Of a stretch of DNA of 7,910 nucleotides, positions 1-6,858 are shown piece after piece (position 1 is the stretch's first letter; the number at the start of each line of letters is the position of its first letter). The stretch comes from Planctomycetaceae bacterium (GTDB lineage Bacteria; Planctomycetota; Planctomycetia; Planctomycetales; Planctomycetaceae), in the NCBI GenBank assembly GCA_020426065.1, contig JAGQQT010000171.1, positions 1 to 7,910 on the forward strand, given 5' to 3'. The notes under the pieces were generated by a model that did no database searches, was not told where the DNA came from, and saw nothing but the letters and a program-made list of their open reading frames with translations. The position numbers and the translations under genes were made by a program.

Positions 1-164
1 TACAGGACCTTCAAACCACGTTCCCGCAGCATTTCAAAGGCCTGGGGACTGGTCACTTCATGAATCAGATGCAGACCAATGAACAATTGAGTCTGCCCGG
101 TGGGCAACGTTGCCACCTGGTGAAGATCCCAGACTTTATTAAACAGATTCTTAGCAGCGGCCAT
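1..164 (-). CDS. leuC: 3-isopropylmalate dehydratase large subunit (LeuC), N-terminal fragment cut by the window edge
   Basis: The minus strand reads from an ATG at 164-162 through 54 whole codons to the left edge with no stop. The product begins [17 protein letters not shown] and continues with [19 protein letters not shown] and then MLRERGLKV. This matches the start of LeuC of the aconitase superfamily: E. coli LeuC has the equivalent [16 protein letters not shown]. LeuC with LeuD isomerises 2-isopropylmalate to 3-isopropylmalate in cytoplasmic leucine synthesis. The cysteines that bind the 4Fe-4S cluster lie further along the protein and are outside the window. A GGAA element about 9 nt upstream of the ATG can serve as ribosome binding site. 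The gene is divergent from nusA. The close match in the visible part makes the family call firm; an isolated fragment cannot be excluded. Confidence 0.93.
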   Translation of the reverse strand, partial: MAAAKNLFNKVWDLHQVATLPTGQTQLFIGLHLIHEVTSPQAFEMLRERGLKVL

Positions 165-194
165 CAGTATTTCCGTTCAGGGGCAATGTCATTA

Positions 195-225
195 AATGCT
201 CAACCGCAACAGCAGGCTGAGCATT
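195..225 (-). repeat. Hairpin in the leuC leader
   Basis: An 8-bp perfect inverted repeat (AATGCTCA at 195-202, TGAGCATT at 218-225) encloses a 15-nt loop. It ends 31 nt upstream of the leuC start codon and would lie in the 5' untranslated region of leuC mRNA. No T-run follows on the leuC strand, so it is not an intrinsic terminator. It could be an mRNA structure or an operator. Function is not known. Confidence 0.4.
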
Positions 226-351
226 CCAATTGATTCGGGCAGTTTGTTCTGTTTCCCGCCACTCTACACAAAATGGTTCCGAGAGCAAGTTCGCAGACGA
301 TGTAGTGACCAACAGGAACCTGAAGCAGTCTCAAACAATGCTCAGGGGGAT

Positions 352-368
352 CTGAAACACCGTTTCAG
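352..368. repeat. Perfect 7-bp inverted repeat with a 3-nt spacer
   Basis: CTGAAAC at 352-358 and GTTTCAG at 362-368 flank ACC. Two more symmetric sites follow closely: ACAGGACCTGT at 371-381 and GTTCGCGAAC at 396-405. Compact dyads between divergent genes are typical of operators for dimeric regulators, but no regulator gene is in the window and RNA hairpins are equally possible. Confidence 0.35.
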
Positions 369-453
369 GGACAGGACCTGTATCACATGATCCAGGTTCG
401 CGAACGTAAGTCTCGAATCCGAAGAAGATTCGGACATGCCGCTCAACTGTTCG

Positions 454-482
454 TTGACAGTTTGGCCGCAGACCGATATCGT
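454..482 (+). promoter_or_regulatory. Candidate sigma70-type promoter reading toward nusA
   Basis: A consensus -35 hexamer TTGACA (454-459) is followed after exactly 17 nt by TATCGT (477-482), which matches the -10 consensus at four of six positions. Transcription would begin near 490. The -35 lies inside a small inverted repeat (AACTGT 445-450, ACAGTT 457-462), so it could also be part of an operator. This is a motif match only. Confidence 0.25.
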
Positions 483-547
483 TAGCAAATCGGGAGACTG
501 CAAGATTCCCGATGAGTGTACTGATTAACATATCATCGGTCTTTTTT
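471..547 (+). terminator. Weak terminator-like element ending in T6
   Basis: GACCGAT (471-477) pairs with ATCGGTC (535-541), which is directly followed by six T (542-547). A second 7-bp stem lies inside: ATCGGGA 489-495 with TCCCGAT 507-513. The closing stem is far wider than in a normal intrinsic terminator, so this may be only a structured segment. Confidence 0.2.
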
Positions 548-652
548 CTGGTGTAAACCGGAAACAGGACTGTTGACCACTGATGAATCCTCGTGTTCTC
601 AATCATGGGAATTGCGGGACTGTTTGCCACCACTGTGGAGAGAGTCATGCAA

Positions 653-876
653 GGAATTTCAAGATGACTGCCGATCGGGGAAAACGATGATCGTGTCGTC
701 GGATCTTGAAGTTCTGCGAATGTTGGCTTTTCGCAGTCAGTGCCGAACCAGCGGAAAGGCAACACTTATGTGACCGCCTCATTGGGAAAATCCCAGATGT
801 AGCCATCGCGTAAGTTCTATTTCTGCGATTGGCCCTGAACGGCAAGCGGTAAGTGGGTTTCCAGCCCGCTTTTTTT
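653..876 (+). ncRNA. Candidate structured small RNA or nusA leader with attenuator; family not recognised
   Basis: The plus-strand transcript can fold into six hairpins in a row. The largest pairs 654-665 with 703-714: twelve pairs including one G-U that fits only the plus-strand RNA. It continues inward as CCGA 671-674 with TCGG 699-702. Next come CTGCGAA/TTCGCAG (714-720 with 730-736, sharing base 714 with the first stem), TGCC/GGCA (741-761), TGGGA/TCCCA (783-795), GCCATCGC with GCGAT(T)GGC (802-833) and the T7 terminator at 851-876. I compared it by eye with the hallmarks of tmRNA, RNase P RNA, SRP RNA and 6S RNA and found no match. The 5' end is unknown; the promoter-like site at 454-482 would give about 390 nt. 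Either a free small RNA or the leader of nusA is possible. Confidence 0.4.
851..876 (+). terminator. Intrinsic (Rho-independent) terminator upstream of nusA
   Basis: AAGTGGG (851-857) pairs with CCCGCTT (865-871), seven pairs with one G-U, around a 7-nt loop, and runs into seven T (870-876). A competing pairing of AAGCGG (844-849) with CCGCTT (866-871) uses the same right arm, as alternative structures in attenuators do. It stands 139 nt before the nusA start codon, with no protein gene ahead of it on this strand. Confidence 0.6.
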
Positions 877-976
877 ATTGGTTGTCACTCAGTTGGCAGA
901 GACCGAACAGAACGGAAGCGGCAGGGGCCCCACCCGTTGGATCCGCACCGGATAATGTCGAGGGGAATGTAGGAAA

Positions 977-1015
977 CTGCAGTAATCAACTGCAGATTCT
1001 CGCGGAAGGAGAATC
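977..1015 (+). promoter_or_regulatory. Tandem hairpins masking the nusA ribosome binding site
   Basis: CTGCAG occurs at 977-982 and 990-995 and can form a 6-bp hairpin with a 7-nt loop. Directly next to it GATTCTC (995-1001) pairs perfectly with GAGAATC (1009-1015) around a 7-nt loop, ending one base before the nusA ATG. The Shine-Dalgarno AAGGAG (1006-1011) lies half in the loop and half in the right arm. The fold would hinder ribosome entry. The two hairpins share base 995, so they may compete. Confidence 0.55.
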
Positions 1016-2398
1016 ATGAACGCCAGTGAAGTCCTGAGAATTGTCGATGCCATTCATCGTGATAAAGCGATCGACAAAGAAATTGTTTTTGAAGGGATTG
1101 AACAGGCGATTCTGACTGCCCTGCGAAAATATTACGGCGAAGAAGACGAACTGACCGTTCAAATCGATCGCAGTTCTGGCGAACCAACCGTGATTCACAA
1201 CGGGGAAAACTTGGACCCGGACATTCTGGGCCGTATTGCCGCTCAAACTGCCAAGCAGGTCATGATCCAGAAAATTCGTGAAGCGGAGCGGGATGCCCTC
1301 TTCGACGAATTTGCAGAATTGAAAAGTCAACTGGTTACCGGAACCATTACCCGCCTGGAATATGGCGTGGCGACTGTGAATATCGGAAAATCCGAGGCGA
1401 TTCTTCCCCGCTCCGAACAGATTCCCGGGGAAAGCCATCGCGTGAATGAACGGATTCGGGCCGTCATTCGGGAAGTAAAAAAAGCGGGCAGCCGCCTGAA
1501 AATCGTCCTCTCCCGTGTCCATCCGGATTTTGTTCGTCGACTGTTTGAAGTGGAAATTCCGGAAATCGCCGAGAATGTCATCGAAGTCCGCTCCCTGGCT
1601 CGGGAAGCAGGATATCGGACGAAGGTCGCCGTTTCCTGTTATGACAACAGCATCGATTCGGTTGGTGCCTGTGTGGGAGTCCGCGGGGCTCGCATCCGCA
1701 ACATCGTCGATGAACTGGGCGGCGAGCGAATTGACATCGTCCGCTGGAATGATTCGCTACAGGTGTTGATTCCCAACGCTCTGCAGCCAGCAGAAGTAGA
1801 AGACGTCATTCTCTGCCCGATGCTGGGCCGGGTAATTGTGCTGGTTCGAGATGATCAGCTTTCCCTGGCGATTGGCAAGAAGGGGCAGAATGTCCGTCTG
1901 GCTTCCAAACTGGTTGGCTGGGACATTGAAGTGATGACCCGGGACGAACTGGATGGACAGCTGGAACGGTCAGTCATGGCGTTCAGTCAGGTTCCACATG
2001 TCACTGAAGATCTGGCCGAATCACTGGTCTCTCAGGGATTCTTCAGCTTTGACGACCTTTCAGTCATCGAGCCGGATCACCTTCGGGAACTGAGCGGTCT
2101 GACTGATGAACAGTGCGATGAAGTCATCGAGTTTGCAGATGCGGAAAGCCTCAGGCTTGAAGAAGAAGAAAAACTGGCCAAGGCCGCAGCCCGGGCCACC
2201 CGGGAATATGAAACTCAGGTAGCAGTCAACACTCAACAGCGGGATGAATCAGAAGAGGCATCTGCTGATACTCAGGAGAGCGAAGACGATACTCAGGAGT
2301 CGGCCCAGAGCGAGAGCGAAACAACAGCCGAATCCAGTGCCGCAAGTGACAGTAATCTTGAGGCAGGAGAAGAAGAAGCATCGGTCAAGGAAAACTGA
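1016..2398 (+). CDS. nusA: Transcription termination/antitermination factor NusA
   Basis: The 460-residue product binds RNA polymerase and nascent RNA and modulates pausing, termination and antitermination. The order is standard: polymerase-binding N-domain (about 1-100), S1 domain (about 104-170, from [12 protein letters not shown]), KH1 with the GVRG loop at 221-224 in the highly conserved [14 protein letters not shown], and KH2 with GKKG at 287-290 followed by QNVRLASKL. Residues about 320-378 ([17 protein letters not shown] onward) form one helix-hairpin-helix unit like an E. coli AR repeat; E. coli NusA (495 aa) has two. The last 60 residues are a Ser/Glu/Asp-rich, probably disordered tail. 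ATG 1016 has AAGGAG upstream and the conserved N-terminus starts at once. infB follows after 79 nt on the same strand. Translation may be limited by the hairpin over its ribosome binding site. Confidence 0.98.
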   Translation: MNASEVLRIVDAIHRDKAIDKEIVFEGIEQAILTALRKYYGEEDELTVQIDRSSGEPTVIHNGENLDPDILGRIAAQTAKQVMIQKIREAERDALFDEFAELKSQLVTGTITRLEYGVATVNIGKSEAILPRSEQIPGESHRVNERIRAVIREVKKAGSRLKIVLSRVHPDFVRRLFEVEIPEIAENVIEVRSLAREAGYRTKVAVSCYDNSIDSVGACVGVRGARIRNIVDELGGERIDIVRWNDSLQVLIPNALQPAEVEDVILCPMLGRVIVLVRDDQLSLAIGKKGQNVRLASKLVGWDIEVMTRDELDGQLERSVMAFSQVPHVTEDLAESLVSQGFFSFDDLSVIEPDHLRELSGLTDEQCDEVIEFADAESLRLEEEEKLAKAAARATREYETQVAVNTQQRDESEEASADTQESEDDTQESAQSESETTAESSAASDSNLEAGEEEASVKEN

Positions 2399-2428
2399 GT
2401 TTCTGATCCATGCACAGAGTCAGGGACA

Positions 2429-2452
2429 TGCCGGCTGAATGCCAGCCAGGCA
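2429..2452 (+). repeat. Hairpin in the nusA-infB spacer
   Basis: TGCCGGCTG (2429-2437) pairs with CAGCC-A-GGCA (2443-2452), nine pairs with one bulged A and a 5-nt loop. No T-run follows, so it is not an intrinsic terminator. It lies 25 nt ahead of the infB start and could be an mRNA processing or stability element. It also covers the alternative upstream ATG at 2439. Confidence 0.4.
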
Positions 2453-2463
2453 CGAGTTCTTTC

Positions 2464-2470
2464 AGAGGGG
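2464..2470 (+). promoter_or_regulatory. Ribosome binding site supporting a TTG start for infB
   Basis: AGAGGGG lies 7 nt before the TTG at 2478. The in-frame ATG at 2439 has no purine-rich site at a proper distance and sits within the spacer hairpin. The conserved IF2 N-terminal domain begins immediately after the TTG. Confidence 0.65.
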
Positions 2471-2477
2471 TTACGTT

Positions 2478-5243
2478 TTGAAAATTCGGATTTTCGCATT
2501 AGCGAAAGAACTAGATTACGACAGCAAAGAGCTCATCGAGCACTGCAATAATGCAGGGATTCCGGTGAAGAGTTCTCCTTTGGCCAGCATCACGCCCGAT
2601 GAACGTGATGTTTTGATGGCGTATCTGGATAACCTGAAAAAGGGCAAAAAAGAGGATGAAGGGACTCCTTCTTCTCCACTCGCTCCGGAATTCAATCCCG
2701 ATAAATTGAGCGGCAAAGTTCGCTCGATCCGAACAATGGTCCCCCGTGGCTCAACCCCTCCGCCCAAGGCCAGACAGGATGAACAACATCCGGACGTGGT
2801 CGCTTCGACCACGAGCGTAGATACTGTCGACCTTTCACCGGAAACCGACGAGGAACAGGTCGATCAGGCTGAAACGCCCGAGGATCGGACTGCTGACATT
2901 GCAGCCAGCCATACCGAGACTGTTGAAGAAGTCATTACAGAAGAGGCAGTTGATTCCGCAGTCGAGGAGACATCTGCCGATGAGGAAGAAAAGGACGATA
3001 CGGTCACACCAGATGACTACATTCCGATCTCTGGATCACCTGCTTCCCGCATTCGGGACATGAAACCACGGGCCAGTATTCAGGAATCCCGACCCAGGAA
3101 ACCCAAACCCAAGCCCAAGCCCTCGCTCCCAAGTCTGGCAATTCCTCCCAAATTCAAGCAGGAAAGTCCTACTCGGAAGAAAGACGACGCCCCAGCACAA
3201 AAACCGGATGTGAAACTGACGGCAGAGATTCTGGACGGCCAGAGTCCATTGGCCGCTCACATTCGCAAACATACGGAAGATCGCCACAAAGGTCGCAATC
3301 AGGAAGATACCGATACCGGAGAACGTCCACATCGTTCGCGACTGGGCGGAATGGTCGACCAGAGGGAAGAACGTCGTCAGCAGCGAAAACGCACCCGTCA
3401 GGAAGTCGAGGAAGAACGCGAAGAACGTTCTGCTCAGCAACGTCGGATCCGCCAGCGACGCGGCAATCGTCATATTGAATACAAATCTTCTGCCAGTATC
3501 GATTTGCCGATCACGATCCGCAGCCTGTCTGAGGCCATGGGCCGTCCGGCCAAAGACCTGCTGACCATTCTCTTCAAACAAGGGAAAATGGCTCAGATCA
3601 ATGATGTCATTGATGAAGAGATGGCCACCGAACTGGCCATTGAACTGGGTGTTGATCTGGAAATCAGGCGGGAAGCAACTCTGGAAGAGAAACTGGCCGA
3701 ACGACTTGATGTTGAGTACGACGAATCCGAACTCAAACCGCGCCCGCCGATCGTGACGATTCTGGGCCATGTCGACCACGGAAAAACAACACTGGTCGAT
3801 ACCTTGCGGGCTTCCAACGTCGTCGAAGGAGAAGCAGGGGGAATTACCCAGCACATTGCCGCCTATCAGGTGGAAAAGAACGGTCATAAAATCACCTTCG
3901 TCGATACACCTGGTCACGCTGCGTTCGGCGAGATGCGAGCTCGAGGTGCGAATGTGACCGATATGATCGTACTCGTCGTCGCCGCAAACGACGGGGTGAT
4001 GCCGCAGACAGTGGAATGTATCAGCCATGCAAAAGCCGCTGGCGTTCCAATGATCGTGGCAATGAACAAAATCGATCTGCCAGACATCAACGAACAGAGA
4101 GTGCTACAGGAACTGGCTGCGCACGAAGTCCTGGTTGCTGAATGGGGGGGAGACATCGAACTGGTCCGGACATCCGGCCTGAAAAACATCGGTATTGATA
4201 ATCTCCTGGAAACCATCCTGCTGACCGCTGAACTGCGGGAATACAAGGCAGCTCCAGAGGTTCCCGCAGTGGGCGTCTGCCTGGAAGCATTCCGGGACGA
4301 AGGTCGTGGTCCGCTGGCCTGGATGATTGTGAAAGAAGGTACGCTCCGGGTCGGAGATATTATCGTCTGTGGCACTGCATTTGGCCGTATTCGCGCGATG
4401 TTCAATGAGCATGATGTCGAATTGACTGAAGCTCCTCCCTCAACGCCAGTTAAGGTGGCCGGTTTGAATGTGGTTCCCAGCGCTGGAAATCACTTCTTCG
4501 TCATGGAATCGATTGAAGCAGCCCGCGGAATTGCCGATGACCGGATTCATGCTGGTCGTACAGAATCGCTGTCCAACCGGGGCGGCCCCAAAACTCTCGA
4601 ACAGATTCTGGGAGGTGGTGGACCGAAAAATCTGCCACTCATCCTCAAAGCCGACACGCCCGGCTCCATCGAAGCACTGCGTGGCGAAATCGAAAAATTC
4701 GAACACTCCGAAGTCCGCGTGGAAATTCTGCATACCGGTGTCGGTGGTGTGAACGAAAGCGATGTCTCGCTGGCCTCGGCATCGGGAGCCATCATTGTGG
4801 CCTTCCATGTGGTGGCTGAAGATCGGGCCATGCTGCTGGCTCAGGAAGAAGGGGTGGAAATCCGCCGTTACAACATTATTTACGAAGTGACAGCGGAAAT
4901 TAAACAGGCCCTTGAGGGCATGCTGGCACCAGAACGGGTGGAAGTCAGCACCGGACGTGCCATTGTCCTGCAGACATTCAGCATCAGTCGAGTGGGGACT
5001 ATTGCTGGTTGCCGTATTCTGAATGGAACGATCGATCGGAATGATCGGGTCCATGTGATTCGCGATCAGACCATCATCGGCAGCTATGGCATCAACTCGT
5101 TGAAGCGGGAAAAGGAAGATGCCAAAAGTGTCCGGGAAGGCATGGAATGCGGGATCAGGCTCGAAGGTTTCAATGACGTCAAAGAAGGAGACTTGCTGGA
5201 AGCATATCGTATTGACGAACTCAAACGAAAACTTGAAGACTGA
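2478..5243 (+). CDS. infB: Translation initiation factor IF-2
   Basis: IF2 is the GTPase that brings fMet-tRNA to the 30S subunit and promotes 50S joining. With the TTG start the protein has 921 residues. It begins [20 protein letters not shown], the first IF2_N module. A charged linker follows: acidic at about 115-180, basic at about 196-215 (KPKPKPK) and 296-329 (Arg-rich). A second IF2_N module lies at about 338-396. The G domain shows G1 GHVDHGKTT (430-438), G2 GGIT (454-457), G3 DTPGH (476-480) and G4 NKID (530-533). G5 reads SGLK (566-569) where most IF2 have SAK. Domain II (about 595-690), domain III (about 708-815, [16 protein letters not shown]) and the initiator-tRNA-binding C-terminal domain (about 821-912) are intact. 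An ATG at 2439 would add 13 residues with no family match. It lies between nusA and rbfA in the usual order. Confidence 0.98.
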   Translation: MKIRIFALAKELDYDSKELIEHCNNAGIPVKSSPLASITPDERDVLMAYLDNLKKGKKEDEGTPSSPLAPEFNPDKLSGKVRSIRTMVPRGSTPPPKARQDEQHPDVVASTTSVDTVDLSPETDEEQVDQAETPEDRTADIAASHTETVEEVITEEAVDSAVEETSADEEEKDDTVTPDDYIPISGSPASRIRDMKPRASIQESRPRKPKPKPKPSLPSLAIPPKFKQESPTRKKDDAPAQKPDVKLTAEILDGQSPLAAHIRKHTEDRHKGRNQEDTDTGERPHRSRLGGMVDQREERRQQRKRTRQEVEEEREERSAQQRRIRQRRGNRHIEYKSSASIDLPITIRSLSEAMGRPAKDLLTILFKQGKMAQINDVIDEEMATELAIELGVDLEIRREATLEEKLAERLDVEYDESELKPRPPIVTILGHVDHGKTTLVDTLRASNVVEGEAGGITQHIAAYQVEKNGHKITFVDTPGHAAFGEMRARGANVTDMIVLVVAANDGVMPQTVECISHAKAAGVPMIVAMNKIDLPDINEQRVLQELAAHEVLVAEWGGDIELVRTSGLKNIGIDNLLETILLTAELREYKAAPEVPAVGVCLEAFRDEGRGPLAWMIVKEGTLRVGDIIVCGTAFGRIRAMFNEHDVELTEAPPSTPVKVAGLNVVPSAGNHFFVMESIEAARGIADDRIHAGRTESLSNRGGPKTLEQILGGGGPKNLPLILKADTPGSIEALRGEIEKFEHSEVRVEILHTGVGGVNESDVSLASASGAIIVAFHVVAEDRAMLLAQEEGVEIRRYNIIYEVTAEIKQALEGMLAPERVEVSTGRAIVLQTFSISRVGTIAGCRILNGTIDRNDRVHVIRDQTIIGSYGINSLKREKEDAKSVREGMECGIRLEGFNDVKEGDLLEAYRIDELKRKLED

Positions 5244-5343
5244 ATCTGACTTTCAGGCTCCCGCAAGGACCTGTTACCAGCGTCACATCTTTCTTGCTGA
5301 TACATACCCGATCTGATCACCACCCCCGCAGGAATTTACAGTT

Positions 5344-5760
5344 ATGCCGAGTCGACGAACCGCCAAAGCCTCACGTGCGGTCCGAGAAGTCGTCAGTACG
5401 GCTATTCTGTTCGAGTTGAGCGATCCCCGCATCAAGGGCGTAACCGTGCTGGATGTGGACGTCGCAGATGATCTGCGAACAGCCAAGGTCTATGTCAGCA
5501 TCATGGGCGATCAGAAAGAGCAGCAGCTCTGCCTGCACGGCCTGAATTCCGCCCGGGGTTTTCTGCAGCGGAAAGTCGCCGACAGAATTGACACCCGGTA
5601 CACACCGGTACTGACGTTTGTACTCGATGCGGGTGTCAAGAAAAGTATTGAGGCGTCGCGAATTCTGCGGGAACTGGCTGCCGAACGGGGTGAAGATCCG
5701 GAGCAGCAGTGGGAACAGACAAATGATCTCGATGAGATCGAAGAAAACACAGAGGATTGA
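5344..5760 (+). CDS. rbfA: 30S ribosome-binding factor RbfA
   Basis: The 138-residue product matches RbfA, a single KH-fold protein that binds the immature 30S subunit and aids 16S rRNA 5'-end maturation. Family features in order: basic N-terminus, [20 protein letters not shown] (about 22-41), [14 protein letters not shown] (about 43-56), the Ala-x-Gly kink in SARGFLQ (about 69-75) and the closing strand [12 protein letters not shown]. The C-terminal 25 residues are acidic and probably disordered. ATG 5344 has AGGA 10 nt upstream. The spacer to infB is 100 nt without a visible terminator, so cotranscription is likely. truB, often the next gene elsewhere, is not here. Confidence 0.96.
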   Translation: MPSRRTAKASRAVREVVSTAILFELSDPRIKGVTVLDVDVADDLRTAKVYVSIMGDQKEQQLCLHGLNSARGFLQRKVADRIDTRYTPVLTFVLDAGVKKSIEASRILRELAAERGEDPEQQWEQTNDLDEIEENTED

Positions 5761-5879
5761 TTCGTTATAGAACAGGATCTTTCCGGGATAATCAGTGATC
5801 ACGTTGAACGGCTGAAACAGATTTTTAGAATGGATTTGCAGCAGCCGGTTAACTTACGGAAAACGGTGGATCAGAAACG
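5761..5879. other. rbfA to HhH-GPD gene spacer
   Basis: This 119-nt spacer has no clear terminator or consensus promoter. A palindrome GTGATCAC occurs at about 5795-5802. GGTGGA at 5865-5870, 9 nt before the next ATG, is a weak ribosome binding site. An in-frame TAA at 5850-5852 excludes a longer version of the following gene. Confidence 0.5.
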
Positions 5880-6785
5880 ATGTCAGCGTCACGGATTAAA
5901 GCAGCCGATCGTACGAAAGTCTGTCAGCAACTCGTTACAGAACTGAAAAAGCGATACAGTTCCCGGGTTCCAAAAACCGAACGGAACGTACTCGATTCGC
6001 TCCTGTTTGCAGTTTGCCTGGAGAATTCCAGCCACGATAAAGCTGAACTGGCTCTGAAGCGATTGCATGAATCGTTTTTCGACTACAACGAAGCACGTGT
6101 CAGCTCGATCACCGAACTCCAGCATGTCTTTGTCGACTCGACTGAGCCGGAATGGCGGGCCATGCGGGTCCGGGAAACGCTGCAGTTCGTTTTTGAGGGA
6201 CGTTACAGCTACGATCTGGAGGACTTCCGTAAACGGAACCTGGATTCCGCAGAGAAATACCTCAAAAACATCAAATCACTCACTCCGTTCATCGTAGCCT
6301 ATACGATGCTCACCACGCTCAAAACACACACGGTCCCGTGCAGCGACTCCATTACCCGGCTGAGCATCTGGCTGGGTCTGCTGCCTGACCAGACCGACGT
6401 AGTCGCTGCCAATGATCTCCTCAAGGCTGCCGTCAGAAAGTCAGATGTTCCGCTCTTCCTGTTTCTGATCAATGAAGCAGCGAATGATCCTGAATTCCAG
6501 GAAGTCATCACCAAGGTACCCATTCCAGACCAGGCAGACCCGCTGGAAACACTCAAAGGTGCCACATCCCGATTAAAAGACCTGATCGCTGGCAAAATCA
6601 CCCCGGCCAAGCCGGCGAAAAAGAAGAAGGCAGCGGAAAGCACATCCACTCCCAAGAAAAAGACGACCAAAACCAAGTCAGCTGCAGGTTCAACCAAAAC
6701 CAAAACAGAGACCAAGAAGAAGACGGCTACCAAAACTTCCAAGAAGACCTCTGCAGGGACCAAAACCAAAAAGAAGACTCGCTAG
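5880..6785 (+). CDS. HhH-GPD (endonuclease III-like) protein, apparently catalytically degenerate, with Lys/Thr-rich tail
   Basis: The 301-residue protein has two parts. Residues about 30-235 resemble the helical HhH-GPD fold of DNA glycosylases: ERNVLDSLLFAVCLENSSHD matches the helix that carries LLSAQATD in Nth, AEKYLKNIKSLTPFIVAYTM the helix-hairpin-helix, and VPCSDSITRLSIWLGL the VDTHIFRVCNR region. By eye alignment the catalytic Lys of GVGRKTA is Ile138. The position of the catalytic Asp is Ser155, with Asp156 one residue off, and no 4Fe-4S cysteine set follows. Residues about 241-301 are an extremely basic tail (22 Lys and 17 Thr in 61), like histone H1 or AlgP-type tails, suggesting nucleic acid binding. 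ATG 5880 is the first start after an in-frame TAA. A DNA- or RNA-binding role is inferred; enzymatic activity is doubtful and the partner is unknown. Confidence 0.7.
   Translation: MSASRIKAADRTKVCQQLVTELKKRYSSRVPKTERNVLDSLLFAVCLENSSHDKAELALKRLHESFFDYNEARVSSITELQHVFVDSTEPEWRAMRVRETLQFVFEGRYSYDLEDFRKRNLDSAEKYLKNIKSLTPFIVAYTMLTTLKTHTVPCSDSITRLSIWLGLLPDQTDVVAANDLLKAAVRKSDVPLFLFLINEAANDPEFQEVITKVPIPDQADPLETLKGATSRLKDLIAGKITPAKPAKKKKAAESTSTPKKKTTKTKSAAGSTKTKTETKKKTATKTSKKTSAGTKTKKKTR
6600..6782 (+). repeat. Low-complexity Lys/Thr tail with short direct repeats
   Basis: The motif ACCAAAACCAA occurs three times (6666-6676, 6693-6703, 6759-6769). CTGCAGG precedes the second and third copies at similar distance. 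This suggests the tail grew by slippage or short duplication. Such tracts vary in length between strains. Confidence 0.55.
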
Positions 6786-6858
6786 AATGCTTTTCCACTC
6801 CACGGTTGATCTAAAGGAATCTGGCAGTAATCCAGTGCCTGCTTTGCTCACAGGAGAC
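6786..6858. other. Convergent spacer between the HhH-GPD gene and the protease gene
   Basis: This 73-nt spacer must serve transcript ends from both sides. Only weak hairpins are visible (CTGG 6821-6824 with CCAG 6832-6835; GGCA 6823-6826 with TGCC 6836-6839), and none has a T-run. GAATGCTT (6785-6792) and AAGCATTC (6864-6871) form an 8-bp inverted repeat spanning the spacer, starting at the last base of one stop codon and ending inside the other gene. Confidence 0.35.

Larger units (their letters stand above)
165..1015. other. Divergent leuC-nusA intergenic region, rich in inverted repeats, no convincing protein gene
   Basis: These 851 bases separate two divergent genes. Open frames inside (for example 331-765 minus and 573-773 plus) start at TTG, lack good ribosome binding sites and give proteins resembling no family I know. 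Perfect or near-perfect stems are frequent: 195-225, 352-368, 418-434, 445-462, 489-513, 653-715, 714-736, 802-833, 851-871, 977-995 and 995-1015. By rough estimate, fewer than one perfect 7-bp stem with a loop under 16 nt is expected by chance in this length, so the region probably encodes RNA structure or carries operators. No rimP-like gene is present ahead of nusA. Confidence 0.7.

Noticed and set aside
196..390. 64-codon plus-strand open frame
   Set aside because: Begins inside the leuC leader hairpin, lacks a ribosome binding site and shows no family resemblance.
580..620. CTGATGA, the core motif of a hammerhead ribozyme
   Set aside because: The required GAAA after stem II and matching stems are missing.
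583..690. 35-codon ORF starting at ATG with NCGTVCHHCGES, like a tiny zinc ribbon
   Set aside because: One Cys cluster only, with the nearest AGGA 13 nt upstream. Too short and weak to call without conservation data.
331..765. 144-codon minus-strand open frame in the intergenic region
   Set aside because: It starts at TTG without a ribosome binding site, resembles no known protein, and runs antisense through the hairpin-rich stretch. Most likely chance.
573..773. 66-codon plus-strand open frame with TTG start
   Set aside because: The only purine-rich stretch is 3 nt from the start and the product has no recognisable pattern. It overlaps the 12-bp RNA stem.
653..876. RNase P RNA, tmRNA, SRP RNA or 6S RNA
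   Set aside because: The conserved blocks I know (for example the RNase P GAGGAAAGUC block, tmRNA ends, the SRP GGAAGGAAGCAGC loop) are not present.
880..950. CACTCAGTTGGCAGAGACC resembles a tRNA D-arm
   Set aside because: No T-arm GTTCRA motif, no acceptor pairing and no anticodon arm at the right distances.
951..956. GATAAT as a -10 element just before nusA
   Set aside because: No -35 element at 16-18 nt upstream and no extended -10 TG.
3036..4028. Long minus-strand open frame inside infB
   Set aside because: It is antisense to the well conserved IF2 linker and G domain and is explained as a shadow of that coding sequence.
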